This document shows, in pieces, positions 1-8,828 of a stretch of DNA of 64,000 nt. The position numbers were made by a program, and so were the translations under genes. Origin of the DNA: Dysgonomonas sp. UBA7710. Its GTDB lineage: Bacteria > Bacteroidota > Bacteroidia > Bacteroidales > Dysgonomonadaceae. Under the pieces are notes generated by a model, which saw only the letters and a list, made by a program, of their open reading frames with translations, was not told the origin of the DNA and did not search any database. The stretch spans positions 1 through 64,000 of the forward strand of contig NZ_DLFW01000031.1 of assembly GCF_002482385.1 (NCBI RefSeq), given 5' to 3'. Within the stretch, counting starts at the first letter, position 1; the number at the start of each line of letters is the position of its first letter.

Positions 1-182
1 GGCATCCAGAAGTTCATTCCCCATGGCATGGCAATGGCCGGATAGGTGTTGCCCGTGGATAGAGAAAATTTAGACTGGGTACCTACCAGGGGACTGACAT
101 AGTCAACTAATTCTGCTTGCTGTGCTTTTGCCGCGCCCAGCAAACCGACAATGCTTAAGAATAATAATCCTATTCTCCTCAT
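1..182 (-). CDS. GH92 family alpha-mannosidase, N-terminal part (cut by window edge)
   Basis: Only the first 60 codons lie in the window; the gene runs off the left edge. It starts at the ATG whose complement is 180-182. The product begins with a short hydrophobic signal peptide ending near GAAKA, followed by residues DYVSPLVGT and NTYPAIAMPWGMNFW, which match the opening of glycoside hydrolase family 92 exo-alpha-mannosidases (family knowledge). It lies 16 bases after the stop of the DUF4965 gene on the same strand, so the two are probably one operon, the tail of a second glycan-use locus separate from the one at 37992-54925. Substrate linkage cannot be judged from this fragment. The family call is fairly firm from the motif. 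Confidence 0.8.
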   Translation of the reverse strand, partial: MRRIGLLFLSIVGLLGAAKAQQAELVDYVSPLVGTQSKFSLSTGNTYPAIAMPWGMNFWM

Positions 183-198
183 TTTTTTGTGTTTTTAA

Positions 199-2679
199 TT
201 AACGATCTAACATTTTTATATAATATCCTCCCACTACTGATCTTGCCTGAAACCCGCGCTGATTCGGCCGATCAGTAAATACCCAGTCTGACATGGGTAC
301 CCTGTCGGGGGTCTCATTCACAAATAAGTATAGCGGACTGATAAACTTCTGGAACGTTTCCTGATCTTGAGTAAGAGTAGCTGTCCATATGATCCAATCT
401 GTTTTGGTATAGGTTTCACGGTTATCTAAAGGCAACCCGTATTTATTTTGTTTGCGAAGATAATAAGCAATTTCTTTTTGTGCAACCTCCGCAGGGAAGA
501 TACCCAGCCCCAATATTTTATCCCAGACCAGATTATACTTCTGACTCCATGTTCCAGGCTTGTCAAATGTTAAACGATAATGATCCCCGTCATCTGCCAT
601 TTTCTCCCATTCCTTCGCCATTTCTTTTGCTTTGGAAGTATATTTCTCTGCCACATCTTTTTTACCTAATTTATCGGCCAGATAACCATACGATGCAACA
701 CCCATTATAGCTTTTATAGAAAGATTAACATTATGTGCAAAATGTCCGGCAAAGTCATCTGTACATAATTGGTTGTCGGGGTCAAGTCCGTTTTCAGCGA
801 GATAATCAGTCCATGTAGTCAATACATCCCAGTGTTTTTCAGCATATTGGGCATTTCCTTCTATGTGCGCGATCGCAGCAGTAAGAACCAGCATATTTCC
901 GGCTTCCTCTACCGGCATATCGCCGCCATATGTTTGTCCGTTGGCAAGAGGATAAGTGCCTACATCGTGAGCAGGAAAAGGTTTTACCCATTTGTTGCTT
1001 TCGCTGTAATAGAAGATGTGGTTTAGCAGACCTTTTGCCAGTTCAGGATTGTAGTACAGGAATAAAGGAGCCGACGGATATGTCACGTCTACCGTACCAA
1101 TGGAACCATTACTGAAATTTTCTTTCGATAAAAAGAGCAGATCACCGTTCGGGGCTTCTACCAGCTTATGCGCCGTGATAGCCTGACGATAAGCAAGAGC
1201 GCAGAGTTCTGCGTATTCTTTACCTCCGGCCTGTGCTGTTTTCGTTATTAACTCCTTATCAAACAGATATGCTTTTTCAATCAACTTATCATACTCCTGA
1301 TTTGCTTTATGGAAAATGCCTATGATAGTCTGGTCGCCATCTTTATTCCAATATGGTCTCAGATTTTCTCCGAAGTACTGGATAGAGTATATATCATCAT
1401 AACCGATCATTATTTTCCCGGCAACAGTATTATTTACAGAACCCAGTGAACGGGTCAGAGCCAACTTATCACCTGTATTCTCCCTTTTTTCAGTAGATTC
1501 TTTTTTGACACCTTCTATAAAGTTCGCTCTCAATTCTTCAGCGTCTCCTATACTTGAGGTTGTATTTCCTTTTTCGGCGGCCAAATAGAAATACCCCCAG
1601 TCGATGCGCACGTTATCACCCGATTTTCCCAATATTTTCTGATCGAGACTTCCGGTTTTAAGGAATATAAGGTTCCCGTCTTCGAATCCTTCGCTTACCG
1701 ATTGCTGCAACGGTTTGTCCAGCGCCCAAACAGGTGACGCTTCGAAGTACAGGCTTACATCATGTGCTTTGCCGTCATTAGATGAAACATTGTATGTAAT
1801 ATAATTTACAGGGCGCGACAGAAGAGTCAGGTCTTCCATAAATAAAGGTGCGGTGAAAGTCAGTTTCAGATCTACTTCACCACATGTAAATGTATAATGG
1901 GTCTGTGTAGCCTGTACATCTACGGATTTCTGAACAGCTGTGGTTTCGAATAATCTCTTATGATCTTTTTCCATTACCAATCCAAAATCAAGCAGGGCCA
2001 ATCCTCCGCGATCGTGACAGTAACCGGCAATAATATTCTCTCCTTTTTTCAGTGTAGCAATCACCTCTTCTGATAATGGAGCCAGAATATTTTTCTTAGC
2101 GGCATTTCCTGTATTGACAACTTCGATACCGTTGATATAGATAATCGCATCATCGTCATGGGAATACTCAAGATACACTTTCTTTCCGGATAAGTCTTCA
2201 TCCAGATTGATAACACGTCTTACCCATATATACTCGGTATTCCACTCTGTCTTAGCTGTAATTTCCTGCGGAATGGAGCCAAAAGCTGCAGGAGCCTCTT
2301 TCCATCCGGCATCGTTAAAGTCTTTATTGAACCAGTTCCCAGCGGGCTTAGAGGTAATGTATTTTCCTGTCCAACCCCCTTGTTCCGAGTTTGGAACAAC
2401 TGTTTGCATCGGAGTTTCTTCTATTCCCATAAAGCGATAGACCTTATTATCCACTTTGACTACACCGATAAAGGGAAAATCACTCCCCGTCCAGTGCTTT
2501 ACATTTCCATCATAGAGATTATCCGTAAACGACCAGCCCGCAGTATAAGGGTCTATCGTTATCAGAGGATAGGCCGGAGCCCTCAGATCATTTTTGACGA
2601 TTTCATAATCATGTACTTTCTCAGTTTTGCAACTCAGCAAAACACTTATGCCGAGACAAAAAAATAGTAATTTTTTCAT
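199..2679 (-). CDS. DUF4965/DUF5127/DUF1793 glutaminase-A-like lipoprotein
   Basis: An 826-residue exported protein. Residues 1-17 form a lipoprotein signal with the lipobox LLSC (Cys17), so it is probably anchored in a membrane facing the periplasm or cell surface. The rest follows the DUF4964 - DUF5127 - DUF4965 - DUF1793 order of fungal glutaminase GtaA-like proteins: DUF4964-like at about 25-90, with the all-helical (alpha/alpha)6-type DUF4965 region beginning near residue 480 (GGDMPVEEAGNML around 600). In Bacteroidota these proteins sit in glycan-use loci and their true substrate is unknown, so glutaminase activity is not assured. The gene precedes a GH92 gene by 16 bases on the same strand and probably shares its transcript. 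A 438-base gap lies upstream. Confidence 0.8.
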   Translation of the reverse strand: MKKLLFFCLGISVLLSCKTEKVHDYEIVKNDLRAPAYPLITIDPYTAGWSFTDNLYDGNVKHWTGSDFPFIGVVKVDNKVYRFMGIEETPMQTVVPNSEQGGWTGKYITSKPAGNWFNKDFNDAGWKEAPAAFGSIPQEITAKTEWNTEYIWVRRVINLDEDLSGKKVYLEYSHDDDAIIYINGIEVVNTGNAAKKNILAPLSEEVIATLKKGENIIAGYCHDRGGLALLDFGLVMEKDHKRLFETTAVQKSVDVQATQTHYTFTCGEVDLKLTFTAPLFMEDLTLLSRPVNYITYNVSSNDGKAHDVSLYFEASPVWALDKPLQQSVSEGFEDGNLIFLKTGSLDQKILGKSGDNVRIDWGYFYLAAEKGNTTSSIGDAEELRANFIEGVKKESTEKRENTGDKLALTRSLGSVNNTVAGKIMIGYDDIYSIQYFGENLRPYWNKDGDQTIIGIFHKANQEYDKLIEKAYLFDKELITKTAQAGGKEYAELCALAYRQAITAHKLVEAPNGDLLFLSKENFSNGSIGTVDVTYPSAPLFLYYNPELAKGLLNHIFYYSESNKWVKPFPAHDVGTYPLANGQTYGGDMPVEEAGNMLVLTAAIAHIEGNAQYAEKHWDVLTTWTDYLAENGLDPDNQLCTDDFAGHFAHNVNLSIKAIMGVASYGYLADKLGKKDVAEKYTSKAKEMAKEWEKMADDGDHYRLTFDKPGTWSQKYNLVWDKILGLGIFPAEVAQKEIAYYLRKQNKYGLPLDNRETYTKTDWIIWTATLTQDQETFQKFISPLYLFVNETPDRVPMSDWVFTDRPNQRGFQARSVVGGYYIKMLDR

Positions 2680-3117
2680 TAAATTGGTTTTTTATAATTA
2701 GTTATTATTTATTTCTTAGGGGTATAACCTGCATCAGAAGAGAGTTTATAACGAGTTTCATCTAATCGGCATATGGATTTTTCTGATGGTTTCCGGAGGT
2801 AATACCGGAAATGTGTTTCTGTTCATTTCCCCTCTCCGGAAGGACGGAAGAAAGAAAATAAGAATACCGGGATAGAGATAAAAATATTTTTTTCATGATG
2901 CTTAAATAAAAGGCTGTTTAATTCACTGTAAATCTATTTTATATAATTTACATGAATACTGAAATCCTATTCAAGAAACAAGAATATATATCCAATTTTA
3001 TGATTTAACCCTGCATTAACCCAAAAGGCAATAGCTGATATCATACTTTCGCACTCGATATAACGAAAATAGTTATATCGAGTTTGAGGAATATAATCGT
3101 GTTTTCCTGTTTATTTT
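2680..3117. other. Noncoding gap upstream of the DUF4965 operon
   Basis: There is no convincing gene here. It must hold the promoter of the minus-strand DUF4965 operon, but I find no perfect TAnnTTTG box on that strand, as is common for sensor-dependent glycan operons. A small hairpin (7-base arms 2790-2796 and 2805-2811) lies in the likely leader. The far end contains the inverted repeat 3053-3083 downstream of miaA. Confidence 0.5.
3053..3083. terminator. Perfect 12-base inverted repeat downstream of miaA
   Basis: The arms ACTCGATATAAC (3053-3064) and GTTATATCGAGT (3072-3083) are exactly complementary around a 7-base loop. It lies 35 bases after the miaA stop on the minus strand, where it could end the miaA transcript, but no T-tract follows on either strand, so intrinsic termination is uncertain. 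Confidence 0.45.
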
Positions 3118-4032
3118 TTATTGAAAGAGCCCCAGCACCTTTCCTATCTTTTCGTTCATGGGGAGTGATGCATTTATCCAGTGAATATGAATCCCTCTCT
3201 TTTCCATCCCCCTAAACCAGGTCATCTGTCGTTTGGCAAACTGATGGATAGCGATTTCGAGTTGTGAGAACATTTCCTGATAAGATAGTTTCCCTAACAG
3301 ATAGAGAGTGACATATTTGTATTCCAGTCCGTAATAAATGAGGTCATCAGGCGCAACTCCTTCATCCAATATATTTTGCACCTCTTCTATCATCCCTTCA
3401 TCGAGGCGGGCTTTCAGACGCTTCGATATTTTTTCGCGGCGAAGCTCCCGGTCAATATCTACCCCGACAACAAGGCTGTTTAACGGAGGAAATTCATTTT
3501 GCTCCAAAGGGTGTTCTTGTTTATACTCTTCTATCTCTATAGCACGGATAGCACGTTGGGCAGTATCTACATCAGTGGTGTTATGGAGATTTTTAAACGT
3601 TGCCAATATATCGGTAAGTTCCTGCAGGCTGTGTTTTTCATATTTTTTTCTCAATTCTTTATTCTCAGGAACATTTACAAGCGAATACCCTTTCAGGACA
3701 GATTCTATATAGAGACCTGACCCTCCACACAAAATGGGGAGTTTACCTCTGTTACTGATATCAGTATAAGCCTGATAAAAATCTGACTGATATTCAAAAA
3801 TATTATACTTATCTCCTGCTTCACGGATATCTATCAGATGATACGGTATATTTTTTCCGTCCACTATATAATCGGCCAGATCCTTACCGGTACCGATATC
3901 CATGGACTTATACACCTGCCGGGAATCTCCGCTGATGATTTCGGTATTGAGAGAATGAGCCAGATGACAGGCAAAATTTGTTTTGCCGGATGCAGTAGGG
4001 CCTACTATTGTTATCAGATCAAACATTTTCAT
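3118..4032 (-). CDS. miaA: tRNA dimethylallyltransferase MiaA
   Basis: A cytosolic enzyme that transfers the dimethylallyl group of DMAPP to N6 of adenosine-37 in tRNAs reading UNN codons. The 304-residue product has the P-loop GPTASGKTNFA (about 10-20), the family signature SGDSRQVYKSMDIGTGKD (about 35-52), LCGGSGLYIESVLKG near 105, and the C-terminal FAKRQMTWFRG motif. Its length is normal for the family. The -7 box at 4037-4044 leaves almost no 5' leader: transcription would start about one base before this ATG, so the message may be leaderless, or translation may begin at Met3 (4026). It is divergent from rsfS across 142 bases. Confidence 0.97.
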   Translation of the reverse strand: MKMFDLITIVGPTASGKTNFACHLAHSLNTEIISGDSRQVYKSMDIGTGKDLADYIVDGKNIPYHLIDIREAGDKYNIFEYQSDFYQAYTDISNRGKLPILCGGSGLYIESVLKGYSLVNVPENKELRKKYEKHSLQELTDILATFKNLHNTTDVDTAQRAIRAIEIEEYKQEHPLEQNEFPPLNSLVVGVDIDRELRREKISKRLKARLDEGMIEEVQNILDEGVAPDDLIYYGLEYKYVTLYLLGKLSYQEMFSQLEIAIHQFAKRQMTWFRGMEKRGIHIHWINASLPMNEKIGKVLGLFQ

Positions 4033-4036
4033 AATA

Positions 4037-4044
4037 CAAAAGTA
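4037..4044 (-). promoter_or_regulatory. Bacteroidota -7 box of miaA
   Basis: On the minus strand this reads TACTTTTG, matching TAnnTTTG. It ends only 4 bases before the miaA ATG at 4032. Confidence 0.6.
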
Positions 4045-4130
4045 AGCTGATTTTATCTTACCTCTTCATCTTTCTTTATTTAAATCTTTGTTCTTCTATA
4101 ATATATAATCGATTTGTTCAAAAAACCCCT

Positions 4131-4138
4131 TATATTTG
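4131..4138 (+). promoter_or_regulatory. Bacteroidota -7 box of rsfS-ftsH
   Basis: TATATTTG matches TAnnTTTG and lies 36 bases before the rsfS ATG. No clear -33 TTG at the usual 19-21 base spacing was found. Confidence 0.65.
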
Positions 4139-4174
4139 TAGGTTAAAACAGATTCAAACACTTTAAAATTACGA

Positions 4175-4534
4175 ATGAAAGAAGGTAAAAGTTTAGCAAA
4201 CAGCATCGTAGCTGCATGTCAGGATAAAAAAGCAAAGAATATTGTCATAGTGGATATGACAGAACTACCAGGAACTATCTGCCAATACTTTGTTATATGC
4301 GAAGGAAATACTCCTACACAAGTAGGTGCTATATCGGATGAAATCGTGGATTCACTGAAAAAAAAGAAGAAAGAACGTCCCATTTCTATCGACGGATTAC
4401 GAGAAGGCCGGTGGGTAGGAATAGATTATGGTACGGTTATTGTACACGTGTTCTTACCGGAATTGCGTGAATTTTATAACATTGAGCATTTATGGGCCGA
4501 TGCCAAGTTGGAAAATATCCCCGATATCGACTGA
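4175..4534 (+). CDS. rsfS: Ribosome silencing factor RsfS (YbeB/Iojap family)
   Basis: A 119-residue cytosolic protein that binds uL14 on the 50S subunit and blocks subunit joining when nutrients are short. The whole length matches the family: IVAACQDKKAKNIVIVDMTE at the start, YFVICEGNTPTQVGAISDEI in the middle, and GLREGRWVGIDYGTVIVHVFLPELREFYNIEHLWADA at the C-terminus (fragments named in order; the last is the Iojap signature GxxxxxWVxIDYGxxxxHVF). It is 78 bases upstream of ftsH on the same strand with a promoter at 4131-4138 and no terminator between, which is the usual Bacteroidales rsfS-ftsH order. Confidence 0.96.
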   Translation: MKEGKSLANSIVAACQDKKAKNIVIVDMTELPGTICQYFVICEGNTPTQVGAISDEIVDSLKKKKKERPISIDGLREGRWVGIDYGTVIVHVFLPELREFYNIEHLWADAKLENIPDID

Positions 4535-4612
4535 CAACAAATAGCCTTTATTGATTGTTGTATTCCGTAAAACCAAAAACCAATTAAAAAGATATTACTT
4601 TCAGAATAATAT

Positions 4613-6646
4613 ATGGATAATTATAATAAAGGAGAAAATAACAAGCCGAAAACGCCGGGAATGAAAGGCCCTAAGATGCCGTTTAATCTCTATTGGGTGT
4701 ACCTGATTGTATTTGCCGCTATTATCGGAATGTACTTTTTCTCCGAGAATACAGGCGGAATTCAGAAAGAGATAGCATGGTCCGAATTTCAGGGTTATGT
4801 GAAAGATAACAGCATAAGCAAAATTGTAGTCGACAATAAAAGCAATACACTAAAGGCCACTGTCCGCAAAGACTCGGTCAATCATGTATTTAAGGCAGAT
4901 GCCGATAAGGCCGGGGATAAACCTTCTATTTTGGTAAAAATACCTTCGGCCGATAAATTTTCTGACTTTTACGACAAGGTAAGGGCAGAACATAACTACA
5001 GCATCGATGTCAGCTATGAACCGAATACGACCAGCGCATGGGATATACTCCTGAGCTTCCTGCCTATCGTATTGATATTCGGACTCTTCATCTATATGAT
5101 GCGCCGTATGTCAGGCGGTGGTTCCGGCGGTGGCGGCGGAGTATTCAGCGTGGGCAAGTCAAAAGCCCAGCTATATGACAAAGGTTCCGATCTGCGTGTT
5201 ACATTCAAAGATGTAGCCGGACTGTCGGAAGCCAAAGAAGAAATAGAAGAAATTGTGGAATTTCTTAAAAACCCTTCCCGATATACCGAAATAGGGGGTA
5301 AAATACCAAAAGGTGCATTGCTTGTAGGCCCTCCGGGAACAGGTAAGACATTGTTGGCAAAAGCCGTTGCAGGAGAGGCGAATGTTCCGTTCTTTTCCCT
5401 GTCGGGTTCCGACTTTGTGGAAATGTTCGTCGGTGTGGGAGCATCCCGCGTAAGGGATTTGTTCAAGCAGGCTAAAGAAAAATCGCCGTGTATCATCTTT
5501 ATCGACGAGATAGATGCTATCGGACGCGCCCGTGGACGCAACCTAAATATGGGTTCGAACGATGAACGTGAAAACACATTGAATCAGTTGTTAACGGAAA
5601 TGGACGGTTTCGGTACAAACAGCGGTATCATTATTCTTGCTGCAACCAACCGTGCCGATATTCTGGATAAAGCGTTACTTCGTGCAGGACGTTTCGACCG
5701 CCAGATAACTGTCGATTTGCCGGATGTGAACGACCGTAAGGAAATATTTAAAGTACATCTTCGCCCCGTAAAAATCGACGATACAGTGGACGTGGAATTC
5801 CTTGCCCGTCAGACACCGGGATTCTCAGGAGCGGACATTGCCAATGTATGTAATGAAGCTGCACTGATTGCCGCCCGCAAAGGGAAGAAAGTTGTTCAGA
5901 AAGACGACTTCACCAATGCAGTAGACCGTATTGTGGGAGGTCTGGAAAAGAAGAATAAAGTGACAACTCTCGATGAGAGAAAGACCATTGCCATACACGA
6001 GGCCGGACATGCCACATTAAGTTGGTTCCTGCAATATGCCAATCCTTTGGTCAAAGTTACTATTGTTCCGCGGGGTAAAGCCCTCGGGGCTGCATGGTAC
6101 CTGCCCGAAGAAAGGCAAATTACGACCAAAGAGCAAATGCTGGACGAAATGTGCGCATTACTTGGAGGCCGGGCCGCGGAAGAGGTGTTTGTCGGTCATA
6201 TATCGTCCGGCGCCGCTAATGACCTGGAAAGGGTAACCAAGCAGGCATATGCCATGATTTCATATCTGGGAATGAGCGAGAAGTTGCCGAATATAAGTTA
6301 CTATGACTCATCGGGAGAAGCTTATGGTTTTACCAAGCCTTATAGCGAGGAAACTGCCCTGCTGATAGATAAGGAAGTGCAGGCAATGATAAACGAACAA
6401 TATGAGCGAGCTAAGGATCTGCTTCGCAAACATTCCGACGGTCATGAAAAACTGGCTAATCTGCTGGTAACGGAGGAAGTCATATTTGCCGAAGACCTGA
6501 AAAAGATATTTGGTGAGCGCCAGTGGGTTTCCCGTTCGGAAGAAATATTAAAGGAGACTGAAGAGCCGCCTAAAAATGTGGAAATAGAGATTAAGAAAAG
6601 TGGAGATAATACGGATATGATAACCCCGGAAGGACAGTCTGAATAA
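4613..6646 (+). CDS. ftsH: ATP-dependent zinc metalloprotease FtsH
   Basis: A membrane-anchored AAA+ protease that degrades misfolded membrane proteins and short-lived regulators. The 677-residue product has two membrane segments (about 24-46 and 142-165) around a periplasmic domain, a Gly-rich linker, Walker A GPPGTGKT (about 239-246), Walker B IIFIDEIDAIG, the second region of homology (ATNRADILDKALLRAGRFDR), and the zinc site HEAGH at residues 462-466 with the distant acidic ligand in the GAANDLE region. All key residues are present. It follows rsfS. In other Bacteroidales cdsA usually comes next; here an EamA transporter with its own promoter does, after a strong terminator at 6673-6715. 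Confidence 0.98.
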   Translation: MDNYNKGENNKPKTPGMKGPKMPFNLYWVYLIVFAAIIGMYFFSENTGGIQKEIAWSEFQGYVKDNSISKIVVDNKSNTLKATVRKDSVNHVFKADADKAGDKPSILVKIPSADKFSDFYDKVRAEHNYSIDVSYEPNTTSAWDILLSFLPIVLIFGLFIYMMRRMSGGGSGGGGGVFSVGKSKAQLYDKGSDLRVTFKDVAGLSEAKEEIEEIVEFLKNPSRYTEIGGKIPKGALLVGPPGTGKTLLAKAVAGEANVPFFSLSGSDFVEMFVGVGASRVRDLFKQAKEKSPCIIFIDEIDAIGRARGRNLNMGSNDERENTLNQLLTEMDGFGTNSGIIILAATNRADILDKALLRAGRFDRQITVDLPDVNDRKEIFKVHLRPVKIDDTVDVEFLARQTPGFSGADIANVCNEAALIAARKGKKVVQKDDFTNAVDRIVGGLEKKNKVTTLDERKTIAIHEAGHATLSWFLQYANPLVKVTIVPRGKALGAAWYLPEERQITTKEQMLDEMCALLGGRAAEEVFVGHISSGAANDLERVTKQAYAMISYLGMSEKLPNISYYDSSGEAYGFTKPYSEETALLIDKEVQAMINEQYERAKDLLRKHSDGHEKLANLLVTEEVIFAEDLKKIFGERQWVSRSEEILKETEEPPKNVEIEIKKSGDNTDMITPEGQSE

Positions 6647-6672
6647 TAAACACCCACATTAAACAATATATC

Positions 6673-6715
6673 AAACCCTTTACTTACAAATGAAAGTAAA
6701 GGGTTTTTATTTTTT
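6673..6715 (+). terminator. Intrinsic terminator of rsfS-ftsH
   Basis: The 13-base arms AAACCCTTTACTT (6673-6685) and AAGTAAAGGGTTT (6694-6706) pair perfectly and are followed by a T-rich tract to 6715. It lies 26 bases after the ftsH stop. Confidence 0.92.
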
Positions 6716-6766
6716 GCCTTTCCTATCCTCACATATCAAAGTAGCAGGCTTCCGAAAAATATTTAT

Positions 6767-6774
6767 TAGATTTG
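6767..6774 (+). promoter_or_regulatory. Bacteroidota -7 box of the EamA gene
   Basis: TAGATTTG matches TAnnTTTG, 21 bases before the ATG at 6796. It overlaps an in-frame TTG at 6772, which therefore cannot be the start codon. Confidence 0.75.
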
Positions 6775-6795
6775 CACCCGTTAAAGAAAGATAAC

Positions 6796-7683
6796 ATGAA
6801 CAAGACAAAAGGCATCATACTCGCACTCACCTCATCGGGAACATTCGGACTCATTGCATTCTTCTCCATTCCGCTACTAAAAACGGGGATGCATGCGCCA
6901 TCCATACTTTTCTACAGATGCCTGATTTCGGTATTACTCATAGGAACGGTATGCCTTATCAGAAAAAAGAACCTCCGGATATCACCAAAGGCTGCGGCGC
7001 AGCTTCTCTGCCTGGGCCTATTATATACGCTGACAGCTATGGGCCTGCTCTATTCTTACAATTATATTTCGAGCGGAGTTGCCACCACCATACACTTTCT
7101 CTATCCTGTGTCGGTCTCCTGTATGATGATTATATTCTATCGGGAGAAATTGTCCCGCAATCTTTTATTCGCAGCTATCCTGTCCCTGACAGGTGTGGCT
7201 CTGTTATGCTGGAGCGATTCCGGATTTATCAGTACAACAGGATTACTGGCTGTACTGATGACCGTCTTCACCTATTCCATTTATATCGTATGGCTCAACA
7301 GCCCTGAAATAAAGAGACTGGAGCCCGAAACCATCACTTTCTATGTGATGCTTTTCGGCGGATTTATATTTGCGGTCTTTTCCTATTCTACCACAGGTAT
7401 TGAACTGGTACCGGATATACCGTCCATTTTCAATCTTCTCGGTCTGGCATTATTTGCGACAGTTATATCCAATCTCGCGCTTGTTGCAGCCGTAAAGCAC
7501 GCAGGGTCTACCATTACGTCCATACTCGGATCGTTAGAGCCCGTAGTCGCTACAGCTGTGGGGATATTCCATTTTGGCGAACCATTCGGATGGAACGGCC
7601 TGTTCGGGTTATTGATTATTATAGGTGCCGTATTACTGGTAATTCTTACAGACAAGAAGAAATCCGAGGTTCCGGCAAGTTGA
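6796..7683 (+). CDS. EamA/DMT-family transporter
   Basis: A 295-residue inner-membrane protein with about ten hydrophobic segments in two five-helix halves, typical of the drug/metabolite transporter superfamily EamA group. The second half carries the usual closing pattern, with ASTITSILGSLEPVVATAVG-like residues (about 240-260) and FGEPFGWNGLFGLLIIIGAVLLV. Members export amino acids, nucleosides or other small metabolites; the substrate cannot be told from sequence. I chose the ATG at 6796 because the -7 promoter box overlaps the in-frame upstream TTG. It stands alone between the ftsH terminator and fabI. Confidence 0.9.
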   Translation: MNKTKGIILALTSSGTFGLIAFFSIPLLKTGMHAPSILFYRCLISVLLIGTVCLIRKKNLRISPKAAAQLLCLGLLYTLTAMGLLYSYNYISSGVATTIHFLYPVSVSCMMIIFYREKLSRNLLFAAILSLTGVALLCWSDSGFISTTGLLAVLMTVFTYSIYIVWLNSPEIKRLEPETITFYVMLFGGFIFAVFSYSTTGIELVPDIPSIFNLLGLALFATVISNLALVAAVKHAGSTITSILGSLEPVVATAVGIFHFGEPFGWNGLFGLLIIIGAVLLVILTDKKKSEVPAS

Positions 7684-7737
7684 GAGCACATCCTGTAAAT
7701 TTTATATCTATTAGCATCAACTATTGCACATTTTTAC

Positions 7738-7745
7738 TATTTTTG
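7738..7745 (+). promoter_or_regulatory. Bacteroidota -7 box of fabI
   Basis: TATTTTTG matches TAnnTTTG. The expected leader before the fabI ATG is about 65 bases. Confidence 0.6.
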
Positions 7746-7815
7746 TGCGATAAAGATTAATAAACAGCTATCACATTTTTTATAAGTAGCTAATAATCAT
7801 CAAATAACGATAAAA

Positions 7816-8634
7816 ATGAGTAACAATTTATTAAAAGGTAAAAGAGGAATCGTTTTCGGTGCATTGAACGAAAAATCAATTGCATGGAAAGTGGCCGAAA
7901 AAGCCGTGGAACAAGGAGCAATCATTACACTATCAAATACTCCGGTAGCCGTAAGAATGGGCGAAACCAAAGCCCTGTCAGAAAAACTGAATGCAAAAGT
8001 TATCGCTGCCGATGCCACAAGTGTAGAAGACCTTGAACAAGTATTCGTACAATCGATGGAAGCTCTCGGAGGAAAAATCGATTTCGTACTCCACTCTATC
8101 GGTATGTCACTCAATCTGCGCAAAGGCAGAGCATATGACGACCTTGATTACGGATTTCTGGATAAGACTCTCGATATCTCGGCAATCTCTTTCCACAAAA
8201 TGATGCAGGTAGCTAAAAAGCTGGATGCCATTGCTGAAGGAGGTTCTATTCTTGCACTTACCCACATTGCTGCTCAACGCACATTCACCGGTTACAATGA
8301 TATGGCTGATGCCAAATCCCTGCTTGAGTCGTTTGGCCGCAGCTTCGGATACATTTATGGCCGCGACAAGAAAGTACGTGTAAATACGATTTCCCAATCG
8401 CCTACAATGACTACCGCCGGACAAGGGATCGGCGGACTGGACGCATTCTTCGATTTCGCAGAGAAGATGTCGCCACTGGGTAATGCCAGCGCGGAATCCT
8501 GCGCCGATTACTGTATCGTGATGTTCTCAGACCTTACACGTATGGTAACTATGCAAAACCTGTTCCACGACGGAGGATTCTCTAACATGGGGCTTACTCA
8601 GGCAATTGTTGAAGACTATATAGAAAAGAAGTAA
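7816..8634 (+). CDS. fabI: Enoyl-[acyl-carrier-protein] reductase (NADH) FabI
   Basis: A cytosolic short-chain dehydrogenase that performs the last reduction of each fatty-acid elongation round, trans-2-enoyl-ACP to acyl-ACP. The 272-residue product starts with GKRGIVFGALNEKSIAWKVA, the modified nucleotide-binding loop of FabI, has DFVLHSIGMS near residue 90, and carries the catalytic Tyr/Lys region around GYNDMADAKSLLESFGRS. In standard FabI the motif is Y-x6-K; here the Tyr is at GYNDMADAK, in agreement. C-terminal FHDGGFSNMGL is also typical. Own promoter at 7738-7745 and terminator at 8654-8687, so it is a single-gene unit. It is the expected target class for triclosan-type inhibitors. 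Confidence 0.96.
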   Translation: MSNNLLKGKRGIVFGALNEKSIAWKVAEKAVEQGAIITLSNTPVAVRMGETKALSEKLNAKVIAADATSVEDLEQVFVQSMEALGGKIDFVLHSIGMSLNLRKGRAYDDLDYGFLDKTLDISAISFHKMMQVAKKLDAIAEGGSILALTHIAAQRTFTGYNDMADAKSLLESFGRSFGYIYGRDKKVRVNTISQSPTMTTAGQGIGGLDAFFDFAEKMSPLGNASAESCADYCIVMFSDLTRMVTMQNLFHDGGFSNMGLTQAIVEDYIEKK

Positions 8635-8653
8635 ACAAATAATACCTGACCAG

Positions 8654-8687
8654 CGGCTCATAAAACATTATTTATGAGCCGTTCTTT
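8654..8687 (+). terminator. Intrinsic terminator of fabI
   Basis: The 11-base perfect arms CGGCTCATAAA (8654-8664) and TTTATGAGCCG (8671-8681) enclose a 6-base loop and are followed by TTCTTT. It lies 19 bases after the fabI stop. Confidence 0.9.
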
Positions 8688-8828
8688 ACATTAACCACCA
8701 TCTTATCAAAAATACACTGGCAATCATTTGCTACAATCAGACAAAACCAAAGCTATATATTACGATTTCTTGATTAATCGAGAACTAACTTTTCCCCAGA
8801 TTTGTTTATAATCATAATACCAGTCAAT

